64,000 nucleotides of DNA from assembly GCF_016598595.1 (NCBI RefSeq), contig NZ_CP066786.1:1263501-1327500 (forward strand). Direction: 5' to 3'. Below are positions 51,204 through 60,171 of this stretch, one piece after another; position 1 is the stretch's first letter, and each line of letters starts with the position of its first letter. Source of the DNA: Martelella lutilitoris. GTDB lineage: Bacteria > Pseudomonadota > Alphaproteobacteria > Rhizobiales > Rhizobiaceae. A program made the position numbers and the translations under genes. The notes below the pieces were generated by a model that was given only the letters and a program-made list of their open reading frames with translations, ran no database searches and was not told where the DNA came from.

Positions 51204-51847
51204 TGGCGACAAAACTCACGCCCGACAGCGCCAATGCGCTCAATCCGGATCTCGATCACGATACGCTCGGCTATCTTCTGTCGCTGGCCTATCCCGAAGC
51301 GGAACCGGGCCGCGACTTCCGCACCGGTCATATTGTCGATGACGACACCGGCGCGCGCGTCGGTTCGGCCGTGATCCTCGACTGGCAGATCGATGCGGCC
51401 TTTCCGACGCCCGACGATCTCCACGATATGCTCGATGCGCATCGCGATGCGGTCGAGGCCTTTGCCCGGAAGCGTGCAAACCGCGCTCTGTGCCATGCCG
51501 TCGATGCCGAGCGGGACCGCCGGATTGCGGCGGGCTTTGTCTTCAACGGCGTTCTCTACCAGTCCCGGGCGGAAGACCGGGAGAACATTGCCGGCGCGGC
51601 AACGGCCGCCCTTGGCGCCATGATCGCCGGCGCTGAAGCCGGCGACTATCGCTGGCATGGCGGTGACAGCGATTTTGTCTGGATCGCCGCCGACAACAGC
51701 ACGCACAAAATGGATGCGGCGACCCTCTATGCGCTCGGGCAGGCAGCCCTTGCCCACAAACAGGCGCATATCTTCGCCGCCCGGGCGCTGAAGGATCTGT
51801 CACCGATCCCGGCAGACTTTGCCTCAGATATCCACTGGCCGGAGTAG
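51203..51847 (+). CDS. DUF4376 protein, fibre-associated
   Basis: 214-aa protein with a DUF4376-like C-terminal half (DAERDRRIAAGFVFNGVLYQS, AEDRENIAGAATAALGAM, WIAADNSTHKMDAATLYAL), a module common downstream of fibre genes, where it may be a fibre part or chaperone. Starts at the fibre stop (TAATG). Confidence 0.78.
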   Translation: MATKLTPDSANALNPDLDHDTLGYLLSLAYPEAEPGRDFRTGHIVDDDTGARVGSAVILDWQIDAAFPTPDDLHDMLDAHRDAVEAFARKRANRALCHAVDAERDRRIAAGFVFNGVLYQSRAEDRENIAGAATAALGAMIAGAEAGDYRWHGGDSDFVWIAADNSTHKMDAATLYALGQAALAHKQAHIFAARALKDLSPIPADFASDIHWPE

Positions 51848-51851
51848 CACC

Positions 51852-52118
51852 ATGCCATCCCTGACAATCGGACTGAGCCTTGCGGCCATGCGGCCGCCGG
51901 GGCGCGCACGCTGGTGGGCGTCCGTCGCCTTTCCGGCAATGGATAGAGAGACGGGTCTGACGCTCGGCCCGGCGGCCATCCTGGACTTTGGCGGCAACCG
52001 TTACGCCATCACCGAAGGCTGGTGGGAACTGCCGGCTTATGCGGCGGGCGATGCCGACGGGATCGGCCGGGCGCCGGCCGCCTTTCTTGATTTTTCCACT
52101 GACAGATATGCGAGGTGA
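51852..52118 (+). CDS. Hypothetical phage protein (88 aa)
   Basis: MPSLTIGLSLAAMRPPGRAR then AILDFGGNRYAITEGWWEL and a repeat-like AAFLDFSTDRYAR. The LDF..(N/D)RYA motif occurs twice, suggesting two related beta units. No family recognised; lies within the fibre operon. Confidence 0.6.
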   Translation: MPSLTIGLSLAAMRPPGRARWWASVAFPAMDRETGLTLGPAAILDFGGNRYAITEGWWELPAYAAGDADGIGRAPAAFLDFSTDRYAR

Positions 52119-52121
52119 GCC

Positions 52122-53207
52122 ATGCGGAATGCAGGCTTTGCGGAGATGATTGATTTTACCCGACCCGGCTCGGCGACCTATGTCGATGCCGACGGCGTGT
52201 TCAGGATCGCGGCGGCGAATGTGCCGCGCTTCGACCATACCAATGGCCGGCGACAATTGCTGCTCGAAGGACCGGCAACCAACAAGGTGTTGTGCAACAA
52301 CGCCAATCCGACCGACCTGACCGGGATCGGAGGGTCGGCCGCGCCGGCCGTCCTTTCGGTCGTTGACGATACGGCTGCCCTTTCCGCCGCCGGTCTTTCC
52401 GAGGTCTGCGCGTCCGGCAAGGTCTACAAGCTCGACAATTCCGCCGGAACCGGGGTTGCCTTTGCCGTTGCTTCGGGAAACGCGGATAACACCGCCGTCC
52501 ACTCGATCTCGGCTTATATGCGCGTGGATGCCGGAGAAGCCTATCTGAGGATCAGCGAAGTGGCCAACGGCCCGAGGGTCTCCAACACGGCCTATGAGAG
52601 AATTACCCTGGACGGACATCAGGCCGTTGCCAATGCGACCTTCAGCGTCCGGGCGGATCCCGGCGCGGTGGTCTACTTCATCCTGCCCCAGTTCGAGCAG
52701 TCTGCGGTGACAAGCTCGCCCATTATCACAAACGGCGGCAGCGCCGTCACCAGGCCGGCCGACAAGGCGCGCCTGAGCGATGCCGTTGCGGCGCTTCTTC
52801 AACGCGACAAGGCCTCCATTCTGGTGCGGTTCGAGGGGCTGACCGGCTTTGTCGGCCGGATCGTCGGCGGGGCGAGCTACTATCCCCTGCTTGGCTATTC
52901 CGGAACCGATCTCGAGGTCGACCAGACCGCTGTTCTTGCCTCCGGCCTCTCCCAGCCATCGCCGCGCGCCGGCGCCGCCTTCGCTTTCGACAGGACCGAC
53001 GACACGATCGGCGGCTCCTATAATGGCAATGCCGTGGTGACGGCAAGCCGGGAGCTTCTGTGTGACACGGACAAGATCTATCTCGGCCGCGACGAGAACG
53101 CGACCACGGCCGATCGCTTTGCCGCCGGCTGGTACGATCAACTGGTGATCTGGCCGTTCCGGATGACCGATGCGGCGCTTGAAGGAAAGGCGATGGCCCA
53201 TGCGTGA
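52122..53207 (+). CDS. Fibre / head-spike-like protein with lectin-type fold
   Basis: 361-aa protein beginning MRNAGFAEMIDFTRPGSATY, with DADGVFRIAAANVPRFDH and QLLLEGPATNK. This 'DFTR..SATY' opening is typical of phage carbohydrate-binding fibre proteins, including the GTA head-spike fibre as I recall it. A C-terminal laminin-G-like part (DKIYLGRDENATTADRFAA, WPFRMTDAALE) follows. Likely binds surface polysaccharide. Confidence 0.65.
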   Translation: MRNAGFAEMIDFTRPGSATYVDADGVFRIAAANVPRFDHTNGRRQLLLEGPATNKVLCNNANPTDLTGIGGSAAPAVLSVVDDTAALSAAGLSEVCASGKVYKLDNSAGTGVAFAVASGNADNTAVHSISAYMRVDAGEAYLRISEVANGPRVSNTAYERITLDGHQAVANATFSVRADPGAVVYFILPQFEQSAVTSSPIITNGGSAVTRPADKARLSDAVAALLQRDKASILVRFEGLTGFVGRIVGGASYYPLLGYSGTDLEVDQTAVLASGLSQPSPRAGAAFAFDRTDDTIGGSYNGNAVVTASRELLCDTDKIYLGRDENATTADRFAAGWYDQLVIWPFRMTDAALEGKAMAHA

Positions 53208-53556
53208 TGTGTTTTTGAAGTTCGAAGACCATGCCGAGGCGTTGGCCGTTCTCAATGCGGCCGGGGTGACGATCCCGGCCGAAGAGGGAGCGGATGCCCG
53301 CCTTACCTACCGCGATACCGGCCTGCCCACGGGCATGCTGGCGCTCAAGCCTGTGGGCGCGGCCTGCGATGGTCTCGTCTATGCCCCGACCGGCAAGACC
53401 GTGACCGGCGGCGATGGCATCGCCTATCCGGAGATGGCGGCCGTCGCCGGATACCACGTCAATCTCCGTCTGGCCGATGGCGCAGCGCTGCCGGCGGAAC
53501 TGGCGGCCTTCCAGGTCGCGCCGGAACCGGCAACGCCGGCCGAACGCTTTGCCTGA
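53200..53556 (+). CDS. Hypothetical phage protein (118 aa)
   Basis: Begins MRDVFLKFEDHAEALAVLNA at ATG 53200, overlapping the fibre gene by 8 nt. The opening 'FLKFxDxxEAxxVL' is frequent in small proteins next to tail fibre and lysis genes. The rest shows no known motif. Confidence 0.65.
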   Translation: MRDVFLKFEDHAEALAVLNAAGVTIPAEEGADARLTYRDTGLPTGMLALKPVGAACDGLVYAPTGKTVTGGDGIAYPEMAAVAGYHVNLRLADGAALPAELAAFQVAPEPATPAERFA

Positions 53557-53617
53557 TCATTTGTCGGCCTGAACGACTGCCGGCCTGACCGGCGCAAACT
53601 CCAAGGGAAAACAGAAA

Positions 53618-54562
53618 ATGGAAATCACCACGGTCTCCGAACCGGGGGCAGCCTTCGTGCGCTGGCACGAGGGCGCGCCCACGGTTGCCTATCTCGATCC
53701 GACCGGCACGCCGACGCTCTTTGCCGGCTTCACCATGAACTCGCCCTATTGCCGGCTGGAACTGGCAAAGATCGGGATCACGCGGATCGTTCCCGGCAAG
53801 ACGACAATCTCGGTCGAGGATGGCGACCGGATCTTCCGCGCCGTCCTCAATCAGGGCTATGCAAGGGAAGTCGTCGCCAACTCGCCGGCGGACCGCACGC
53901 AGTATCAGCTCGATGCCGCAACAAGTGCTGCCTATAATCTCGGCGGCCGCGTGGTGAGCCGATGGCGCTTCGGCAAGCTCTGGCGTGCTGGCAAGCTGAA
54001 GGCGGCGGCCGATTATCTCGCCTCGCACTACAACACCTCCAAGGGCAAGCGCCTGCCCGGGCTTGTGCGCCGGCGCCGGGAAGAGGCGCTGCTGTTCGAG
54101 CAGGGCATCTATACTGGTGTGGATGCCGTCGCGCCCGAGGGCGTTCCGCGAAAGGCCACGGATACCGTGCCTGAGAAGGGCGATCCCGTCGTGCGCGATG
54201 TCCAGACCATGCTCACAAAACGGGGTTTCGATCCTGGCGCGATCGATGGCTGGTTCGGCGACAAGACGAAGGCGGCGGTGCTCGCCTATCAGATGGCGCA
54301 TCCGCATCTCAAAAATGACGGGATCATCGGCCCGGCAACGATTGCCCAGCTGCGCCGCGACATGAAGGCCGTGAAAGATGCCGCGCAGAAATCCGGGGCA
54401 TCGGCGGCGGCGACCGGCGCGCTCGCCTGGGCCTCCGGCCTGCCGGTCGGCTGGATTGTCGGCGGAGTGACTATTGCGGCCGCACTCTGGTTCGCCTGGC
54501 GCTACCGCGATGTGATCGCGCGACGGATCAACACGCTGACCGGTCACGAGGTGTGGGTATGA
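53618..54562 (+). CDS. Endolysin: GH24 lysozyme + peptidoglycan-binding domain + membrane anchor
   Basis: 314-aa muramidase. Glu18, Asp27 and Thr33 have exactly the spacing of the T4 lysozyme triad (E-x8-D-x5-T) in RWHEGAPTVAYLDPTGTPT. The lysozyme part covers ~1-165. A peptidoglycan-binding domain (VVRDVQTMLTKRGFDPGAIDG split, FGDKTKAAVLAYQ) lies near 188-245. A C-terminal transmembrane helix (GWIVGGVTIAAALWFAWRY) follows near 276-300. No N-terminal signal is seen, so export should need the holin. ATGA link to the holin-like gene. Confidence 0.88.
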   Translation: MEITTVSEPGAAFVRWHEGAPTVAYLDPTGTPTLFAGFTMNSPYCRLELAKIGITRIVPGKTTISVEDGDRIFRAVLNQGYAREVVANSPADRTQYQLDAATSAAYNLGGRVVSRWRFGKLWRAGKLKAAADYLASHYNTSKGKRLPGLVRRRREEALLFEQGIYTGVDAVAPEGVPRKATDTVPEKGDPVVRDVQTMLTKRGFDPGAIDGWFGDKTKAAVLAYQMAHPHLKNDGIIGPATIAQLRRDMKAVKDAAQKSGASAAATGALAWASGLPVGWIVGGVTIAAALWFAWRYRDVIARRINTLTGHEVWV

Positions 54563-54981
54563 TCGCAGCGATCGTGACATGGCTCGCCAAACTCGGTGCG
54601 GGCGGTCTTCTCGACCGCGCCGCCGACCTGATCGAAAGGCGGGCCGAACAGGCAAACGACCGGGAGAAGATCGAGGCCGATCTGACGGCTGAGTATCTGC
54701 GGCAGGTGGTCGAAGAAGCCCGCATCGTGGCGGACTACAACAAGGTCAAACTCTCGTTTCCTTGGTTCTGGCTGTTTGCCGGTCTCTTCCTCGTACCGCT
54801 TGCCGTCTGGTGGGCGGCGATCTGCCTTTACAACATGCTCTGGTGCCCGGACTGCATCTATGCGCAGCCCTGGACGATCGCCGCCTTTCCCGCCCCGCTC
54901 GATGCCTGGGCGGGCAACATGATCCAGTGGGTCTTTTATGTCGGCTCGGGCGTTGCCGGGCTTCGCGCAATCATCAAATAA
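54559..54981 (+). CDS. Holin-like membrane protein
   Basis: 140-aa protein. An amphipathic N-terminal part rich in charged residues (RRAEQANDREKIEADLTAEYL split around 32-52) is followed by two strong membrane helices (FWLFAGLFLVPLAVWWAA, and MIQWVFYVGSGVAGLRAII). It follows the endolysin with a 4-nt overlap and resembles the 3TM holin group. Expected to form the lysis pore in the inner membrane. Confidence 0.7.
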   Translation: MIAAIVTWLAKLGAGGLLDRAADLIERRAEQANDREKIEADLTAEYLRQVVEEARIVADYNKVKLSFPWFWLFAGLFLVPLAVWWAAICLYNMLWCPDCIYAQPWTIAAFPAPLDAWAGNMIQWVFYVGSGVAGLRAIIK

Positions 54982-54993
54982 CGAGGGCAGGGC

Positions 54994-55317
54994 ATGACGG
55001 TCGATCTCGCGCGTCATCTGGGAGAGGTTCAGGGCAAGCTCGATGCCCTGATCCGCAAGGTGGACGAAAACCGCAGCGGCAATGATGAAATCCATGACCG
55101 TCTGAACACGGTCGAGCACCAGAACGAACGTCTGCTCGAGCAGAACAAGGCCCTGTCACAGCGCATCGGCGAAACCGAGGAGTTCGTCGCCGAATACCAG
55201 AAGATCAAGCAGATCGGCCGGGGCTATATCCTCGGCGCCGCCATGGCCGGGACCGGGTTCGGCGTGTGGCTTTCCGACGGGCTGATGCAGGTGCTGAAGG
55301 TGTTGAAGGGTGGGTAA
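54994..55317 (+). CDS. DUF1515-like coiled-coil membrane protein
   Basis: 107-aa protein: a helical coiled-coil (residues ~5-65, LNTVEHQNERLLEQNKAL) then one membrane helix (GYILGAAMAGTGFGVWLSDG). Similar to rhizobial DUF1515 proteins. In the lysis module it could be a holin partner or a spanin-like protein; neither is shown. Last gene of the late operon, with no clear terminator after it. Confidence 0.65.
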   Translation: MTVDLARHLGEVQGKLDALIRKVDENRSGNDEIHDRLNTVEHQNERLLEQNKALSQRIGETEEFVAEYQKIKQIGRGYILGAAMAGTGFGVWLSDGLMQVLKVLKGG

Positions 55318-55553
55318 CATAGCACAATGCTACCATCACACGGTTGAGGTGTGGCTTAAGCACGAGTAGATGATCAGAAATCTACGAAATTCTATTGGAA
55401 AAATTGTTGATCGTGAGTAGCTACTTCGGTGTTGTGGGATAGTTACCTGAATCGAATCGCAACGGTGCTGGCCGAAGGAGCTGGTTAAGGGGTGCAGTCC
55501 GATTAGCAAATATGATGAATTGATATCTTGATTGCGGTTGAAGGTTGACATAT

Positions 55554-56033
55554 ATGCCAACTCCAAGCGAAGCTGTTGCTCGCAATGAACTCTTTAGGGT
55601 CGATGGTGTCCTGGACGCTCATGAGCAGCCCGCGCGGCTATTGTATATCACGCCGAGAGCGGTCCAATGGCTGAATACCAACTTGGAGAATATGGCTTCT
55701 GACGGGTTTTATGACAATGCTGCCACGCCAGCTCAGCAAGCAGATGATCTGTTCTATTCCTTTATTGTTGGAGAGGATATTGCTGCGGATTTACCCCCCC
55801 ATGTGATGCTGCCTGCTGAAGATGGAATATGGGAACTAAGGACTCCAGATCTTCGCATGTTTGGTTGGTTCTGGCGTAAGGGAGTTTTCATTATATCTGC
55901 CATAAATTCGGCTGAAATGTGCAAGAAGCACAGCCTTTACGCTGGTTATAGAAATCAAGCAGTAGGTGACCGGATGGCGTTCAATTTCGAACCACCACCG
56001 TTTGTAAATGGGGGGCTGAATGATGTCATTTAG
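55554..56033 (+). CDS. Toxin-like protein next to XRE regulator
   Basis: 159-aa protein, MPTPSEAVARNELFRVDGVL. The C-terminal block DLRMFGWFWRKGVFIISAINSA with LYAGYRNQAVGDR recalls RelE/HigB-like proteins (a 'DLRM.G.F.R' core). The next gene encodes an XRE protein, overlapping by 14 nt, the order toxin-antitoxin of higBA. GC content is clearly below the late genes, so it is a recently acquired accessory gene. Toxin activity is inference. Confidence 0.55.
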   Translation: MPTPSEAVARNELFRVDGVLDAHEQPARLLYITPRAVQWLNTNLENMASDGFYDNAATPAQQADDLFYSFIVGEDIAADLPPHVMLPAEDGIWELRTPDLRMFGWFWRKGVFIISAINSAEMCKKHSLYAGYRNQAVGDRMAFNFEPPPFVNGGLNDVI

Positions 56034-56451
56034 TTTAGGACTTTCTGAAAAAGACAGAGCTACTGGTCGCTTCAAGAGCCGCGTTAATCGCGGGTTAATT
56101 CGAGCGGTTTTAACTGCGAAGAAAAAAAAGCAGCTTACCCAAAGCGACATCGCCCGATTGATGGAAATCGATAAGTCGACCTTATCTAAAATCCTTAATG
56201 GCAAAGGAAACCTAACGCTCAAAACGATCGGCGATCTGGCGTGGGCCGTTGGCTTGACGCCACACATTGAGTTCCGAGAGAAGGAGCAGCACCACAAGTT
56301 GGTTTTGTCCAACTCCGCTCATCTTTCCAAAGGTGTTAGGACAAAAAATGCTGATAGTAGCTCCAATTTCATTGAGAGCGGCGTCTCACCTTACGTAAAG
56401 AGAGCGCCTATCCCCCATGGGAAAAATACCTTCGAAGGCGTGGATTTATGA
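56020..56451 (+). CDS. XRE helix-turn-helix protein, probable antitoxin
   Basis: 143-aa protein with an XRE domain at about residues 35-80 (LTQSDIARLMEIDKSTLSKIL, GNLTLKTIGDLAWAVGL) and a flexible C-terminal tail (ADSSSNFIESG). Starts at ATG 56020 or 56023 behind GGGGG. Overlaps both neighbours, so the three genes form one unit. Likely neutralises the upstream protein and represses the operon. Confidence 0.75.
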   Translation: MMSFSLGLSEKDRATGRFKSRVNRGLIRAVLTAKKKKQLTQSDIARLMEIDKSTLSKILNGKGNLTLKTIGDLAWAVGLTPHIEFREKEQHHKLVLSNSAHLSKGVRTKNADSSSNFIESGVSPYVKRAPIPHGKNTFEGVDL

Positions 56452-56840
56452 CCGTATCCGGTGATGTCATTTTTTGCGACGACATTCGTAAAGAAGACAA
56501 CGGCAAGGCTATACTCATTGGCGTTTACACGGGTGCTCTTGTCCTAGAGCAGCTCCCAGTCGATATATTGCTGAGCGCTTGGATTAGGGTCTCTGGCCTG
56601 GATAAGGGAAAGCATGATGTATCCGTAGAGTTTCATTCTCCCGGTGGTAAAACGTTTAGCATCGGTGCAGAGGCACACATAGTGGATCCGGAAAATGTCG
56701 ACAGCATCATGCTGTCCGGATTTCCCTTGCACATTGGGGAGACGGGTAAAATATCGTGCAAATTTAAGGTCAGCAACGAGGAATATGAGTTAGGGAACCT
56801 GCCGGTGACCGTTGCTGACGAGCCCAAACTTGACGACTGA
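56448..56840 (+). CDS. DUF6941-like protein
   Basis: 130-aa beta-rich protein, MTVSGDVIFCDDIRKEDNGK, with the opening 'FCDDIR.E..GK..LIGVY' of a widespread uncharacterised family (DUF6941, from memory) found on mobile elements. ATGA overlap with the XRE gene. Ends PVTVADEPKLDD. Role in the trio is unknown. Confidence 0.65.
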   Translation: MTVSGDVIFCDDIRKEDNGKAILIGVYTGALVLEQLPVDILLSAWIRVSGLDKGKHDVSVEFHSPGGKTFSIGAEAHIVDPENVDSIMLSGFPLHIGETGKISCKFKVSNEEYELGNLPVTVADEPKLDD

Positions 56841-57039
56841 CCAAAGTAGGGCGCTGATCTGAGTTTCAACGCTGATACAGGGAAACTCGAACTGCCACGT
56901 CAGCAGAGATTGCACGATTGAGCGAGCGTTCGACCCGAGGGACGCCAAGGCTGCAGCCAGAGTCTTTCAGTGCGAGGCCGAGGATTGCGAGTAGCCAGGA
57001 GAATTTTCGCGATCGTTGTCGGTGGTGGGCGGAAAGCGG

Positions 57040-57129
57040 ATGTCGATGTTTGAGTTTATCGAAGCATCGTTGTCTATCGCTATTTTGATGTTAGCGATCT
57101 GGTTCGTCATCGCCTCCAATCGAAAATAG
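57040..57129 (+). CDS. Possible small membrane peptide (29 aa)
   Basis: ATG 57040 preceded by GGAAAG gives MSMFEFIEASLSIAILMLAI and ends VIASNRK, a single membrane helix with a basic end. Nothing else supports it. Could be a phage moron or chance. Confidence 0.3.
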   Translation: MSMFEFIEASLSIAILMLAIWFVIASNRK

Positions 57130-57211
57130 CTGCAGTGCGGGTGGTGCTTCGCCAACTCCCTTTTGATGGAGAATTCGGTTAGAACATTGGCGGAACATCT
57201 CGTGGGACTTT

Positions 57212-57232
57212 CGTGGGACTTTTGGTCCCACG
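57212..57232. repeat. 8-bp inverted repeat near attR
   Basis: CGTGGGAC (57212-57219) and GTCCCACG (57225-57232) around TTTTG. The left arm is repeated directly just before, at 57201-57208 (CGTGGGAC). Candidate recombination arm site or terminator. Confidence 0.45.
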
Positions 57233-57286
57233 GCTGACCTCTCGAGGCAAATTTTCCGTTTTTGTTCAAGAAAGCGAAATTCCCTC

Positions 57287-57301
57287 TTGCGCGCGGAAAC
57301 C

Positions 57302-57313
<12 letters not shown>
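57287..57313 (+). promoter_or_regulatory. Phage-derived promoter of the restored tRNA-Pro
   Basis: TTGCGC (57287-57292) and TCTAAT (57308-57313), 15 bp apart, are the same boxes and spacing as the native copy at 12461-12487. The 18 bp around the -35 (57277-57294) match 12451-12468 at 17 positions although the DNA beyond diverges. Confidence 0.6.
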
Positions 57314-57413
<100 letters not shown>

Positions 57414-57621
57414 TTTAAACTTCCCCCCAAAATCTTTCTGGAAATACAGGTGGATAGGGTCGGTTCGGATCGTGAACGGGGCCAATCGCCCTTTGGTCCG
57501 TCCACGCTTTCCAGCCAACCTTCCCGTGGTAGAAACGGTTTCCAAATAGCTGGAAAAGCTCTAGAAGTCGCTTGAGAACAACCGGAACGGGCACCGCCCG
57601 CTTCAGTGAGGGAGAAGAACG

Positions 57622-58566
57622 ATGGATGACGCCGTCAAGGGCTGCTGTGCCGTCTCGCGCAATGCAGGAGAGCCGGCGCCCGCCTCTGCGCCCGCCGCCG
57701 CGCCTTTCGTTGCCGGCGAGCGCTCCAATGCGATCTTCATTCCCGGCGGACGCAGCCATGTGGGCATGGACAACCCTGTCATCCCGCTCGACGGCGAAGG
57801 CCCGGCGCGCAGCGTCAAGCTCAACGACTATCTGCTGGAAGCCCAGACGGTGACGATCGGCCGCTTTGCCGATTTCGTCGCCGCGACAGGCTATGTCAGC
57901 GAGGCGGAGCGCTTCGGCTGGTCGGCCGTTTTCGCCGGACTCCTGCCCGCCGGGACCGAGGTTACGGGCAACGCGCCATCGACGCCCTGGTGGGTGCGAA
58001 TCGACGGCGCCAGCTGGCGTCGGCCGGAAGGGCCCGGCAGTTCGATCGACGACAGGCTCGATCACCCCGTCACCCAGGTGTCCCATGTCGATGCCCTGGC
58101 CTTCGCCGAATGGGTCGGCGGCAGGCTTCCGAGCGAGGCGGAGTGGGAACGGGCGGCCCATGGCGGCGTGCGCGGCCGCAAATTCGCCTGGGGCAACGAA
58201 GAGCCGGATGACGAGACCATTTTCTGCAACATCTGGCAGGGCACGTTCCCGCATACCAACACCATGGCCGACGGCTATATGGCGACAGCGCCCGCACGGT
58301 CATTCGCGCCGAATGAGGGCGGGTTCTACAACATGGCCGGCAATGTCTGGGAATGGACGGCCGATCCCTATCGCATCCGTTCGCTGTCGCGCCACGCCAA
58401 GAAGCGCAATGCCGATGCGGTTGCCGCCAACGAACGGCTGTTGAAGGGCGGGTCCTTTCTCTGCCACATCTCCTATTGCTATCGCTACCGGATTGCCGCC
58501 CGCATGGCCCTCACGCCCGACAGCGCGGCCAGCAATGTGGGTTTTCGCGTGGCCTATGACGCGTAA
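57622..58566 (+). CDS. Formylglycine-generating enzyme family protein
   Basis: 314-aa SUMF1/FGE-type protein that converts an active-site cysteine of sulfatases to formylglycine. Family blocks: FIPGGRSHVGMD, QVSHVDALAFAEWVGGRLPSEAEWE (split, near 150-175), NMAGNVWEWTAD. The catalytic cysteine pair is present in FLCHISYCYRYR, as in true FGE. No sulfatase lies in the window. First chromosomal gene right of the prophage; a GGGAGAAGAACG ribosome binding site precedes the ATG. Confidence 0.9.
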   Translation: MDDAVKGCCAVSRNAGEPAPASAPAAAPFVAGERSNAIFIPGGRSHVGMDNPVIPLDGEGPARSVKLNDYLLEAQTVTIGRFADFVAATGYVSEAERFGWSAVFAGLLPAGTEVTGNAPSTPWWVRIDGASWRRPEGPGSSIDDRLDHPVTQVSHVDALAFAEWVGGRLPSEAEWERAAHGGVRGRKFAWGNEEPDDETIFCNIWQGTFPHTNTMADGYMATAPARSFAPNEGGFYNMAGNVWEWTADPYRIRSLSRHAKKRNADAVAANERLLKGGSFLCHISYCYRYRIAARMALTPDSAASNVGFRVAYDA

Positions 58567-58586
58567 GGCCTTCGCCTGAACCGCAG

Positions 58587-59942
58587 CTATGCGATGCCCG
58601 TGCCTGAACGTTTCTTCGGCATGCGCTCGGGGTGGACGCCGGCCTGGGCCAGGGTGCGGTCGAGAAGCTGTTCGTAGATGGGATGGCCGCCGATCCACTG
58701 CGCGACCAGATTTGCCGTCAGGCAGGTGGCGATCAGCGGCAGCGTCATCGTATAGGCGCCGGTCAGTTCCAGCGTCAGCGCCACGCCGACGATCGGTGCG
58801 CGCACCGAAGCGGAGAACAGCCCGCCCATGGCGGCAATGCCGAAGGCAAGCGGCACGGCGGCGCCTTCGGGCAGGAGCCCCGCAAGCGCTGTACCGAAGG
58901 CAAGCCCGATGCAGATGGCAAGGGCCAGCATCGGCGCGAAGATGCCGCCCGGCGTGCCGGCGGAATAGCTGGCAACCATGCTGACATAGCGCAGCACCGC
59001 AAGCCCCAGCAGCGCGCCGAGCGCCAGGTTGTCGCGCGCCATCATCACGATCACGTTCTCGCCACCGGTGACGGCGCGCGGAAACAGGATGAACAGCGCG
59101 CCGACGGCAAGGCCGATCAGCGCCGGCATCAGGTATGGCACGCGCCTGTGCATGGCCATGACGAAGTTGCTCACGCCCATGATCGCGGCGTTGAGGCTGA
59201 CGCCGACGGCGCCGAGCACGCAGCCGAGGATGACGAAAGCCGGCAGCAACGCCAGTGCCGGAGCGGGCACGGACATGGAAAAATCGGGCGCCGTGCCGCC
59301 GATCGTCTCCGTCATCACGGTGGCGAAGAAGGCGGCGGCGATCACGCCCATATAGGTGCGGAAGGTATAGGGAAACTGGCTGTGCGTTTCCTCGATGATG
59401 AACAGCACGGCGGCAAGCGGCGCATTGAAGGCGCAGGCAAGCCCGGCGGCAGCACCCGCGCCGAGGAGCCCGCGCCGCTCCACGTCGGAGACCTTGAAGA
59501 AACTGGTGATCGCCGCCGAAATCGATGCGCCGATATGGATGGTCGGCCCCTCGCGACCGAGCACCAGACCTGAAGAAAGCGCGGCGATGCCGGTGAGGTA
59601 TTTGACCGGCAGCACCTTGCGCCAGTGCACGGTGCGCAGGTTGCTCATCGCGCCCTCGATCTCCTGAACGCCGCTGCCGCCGGCCTCGGGCGCATAGCGG
59701 CGCACGATATAGACCGAGGCGACCGTGAGACACATGGTGATGAGAGCGGCAACGCCGACCAGAAGCGCGCCGTCGAGATGGCGCGAAAGAACCGACGGCC
59801 AGATGAGCAGCCTGTCGATGATCAGGTGGAAGAACGAGCCGGCCGTGCCGGTCAGGATGCCCGCAGCCGCAGCCAGGACGATGAAGCGGGCCTCGGCCCG
59901 CCGGTCGCCGGGTTGATCGGGAAGCTGGGACATGTCATCCAT
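58587..59942 (-). CDS. ClC-type chloride channel / H+/Cl- antiporter
   Basis: 451-aa membrane protein of the ClC family with GSGVQEIEG, GREGPTIHIGA (gating glutamate), FNAPLAAVLFIIEE (proton glutamate) and GGIFAPMLALA. About ten to twelve hydrophobic segments. The second glutamate points to an H+/Cl- exchanger more than a channel. Start set at 59942 (MDDMSQLPDQPG); codons upstream are not family-like. Converges on the FGE gene. Confidence 0.9.
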   Translation of the reverse strand: MDDMSQLPDQPGDRRAEARFIVLAAAAGILTGTAGSFFHLIIDRLLIWPSVLSRHLDGALLVGVAALITMCLTVASVYIVRRYAPEAGGSGVQEIEGAMSNLRTVHWRKVLPVKYLTGIAALSSGLVLGREGPTIHIGASISAAITSFFKVSDVERRGLLGAGAAAGLACAFNAPLAAVLFIIEETHSQFPYTFRTYMGVIAAAFFATVMTETIGGTAPDFSMSVPAPALALLPAFVILGCVLGAVGVSLNAAIMGVSNFVMAMHRRVPYLMPALIGLAVGALFILFPRAVTGGENVIVMMARDNLALGALLGLAVLRYVSMVASYSAGTPGGIFAPMLALAICIGLAFGTALAGLLPEGAAVPLAFGIAAMGGLFSASVRAPIVGVALTLELTGAYTMTLPLIATCLTANLVAQWIGGHPIYEQLLDRTLAQAGVHPERMPKKRSGTGIA

Positions 59943-60171
59943 GGGTAACCAACCGGATCGCAAGGGGTCAACATCAACGGAAAAGCAGGTGCATCGGAGC
60001 CTTGGGCTTGCAAGGCCCGTCGTGTTGCATCCCCCTTCACGCAAGGCCAGTATGCAGACAAGCGAATTGGAGTCTACCCTCGATCAAGGTCCATTCACAC
60101 ATTGCTTCCGCAACGTCATCAAGCCTTTATAATGCCTTGTATAGTAAGGGGAAAACGAAAGGAACTTTATC

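Larger units (their letters stand above)
56841..57301. other. Phage right-end region before attR
   Basis: About 460 bp, largely non-coding. It includes one possible 29-aa membrane peptide, a stem at 57212-57232 and a phage-borne copy of the tRNA promoter -35 region (57277-57294). The hairpin and nearby repeats could be integrase or excisionase arm sites, but this is only a suggestion. Confidence 0.45.

Noticed and set aside
58300..59733. Alternative long minus-strand frame across the ClC gene
   Set aside because: Arg- and Gly-rich translation; the ClC motifs are in the other minus-strand frame.
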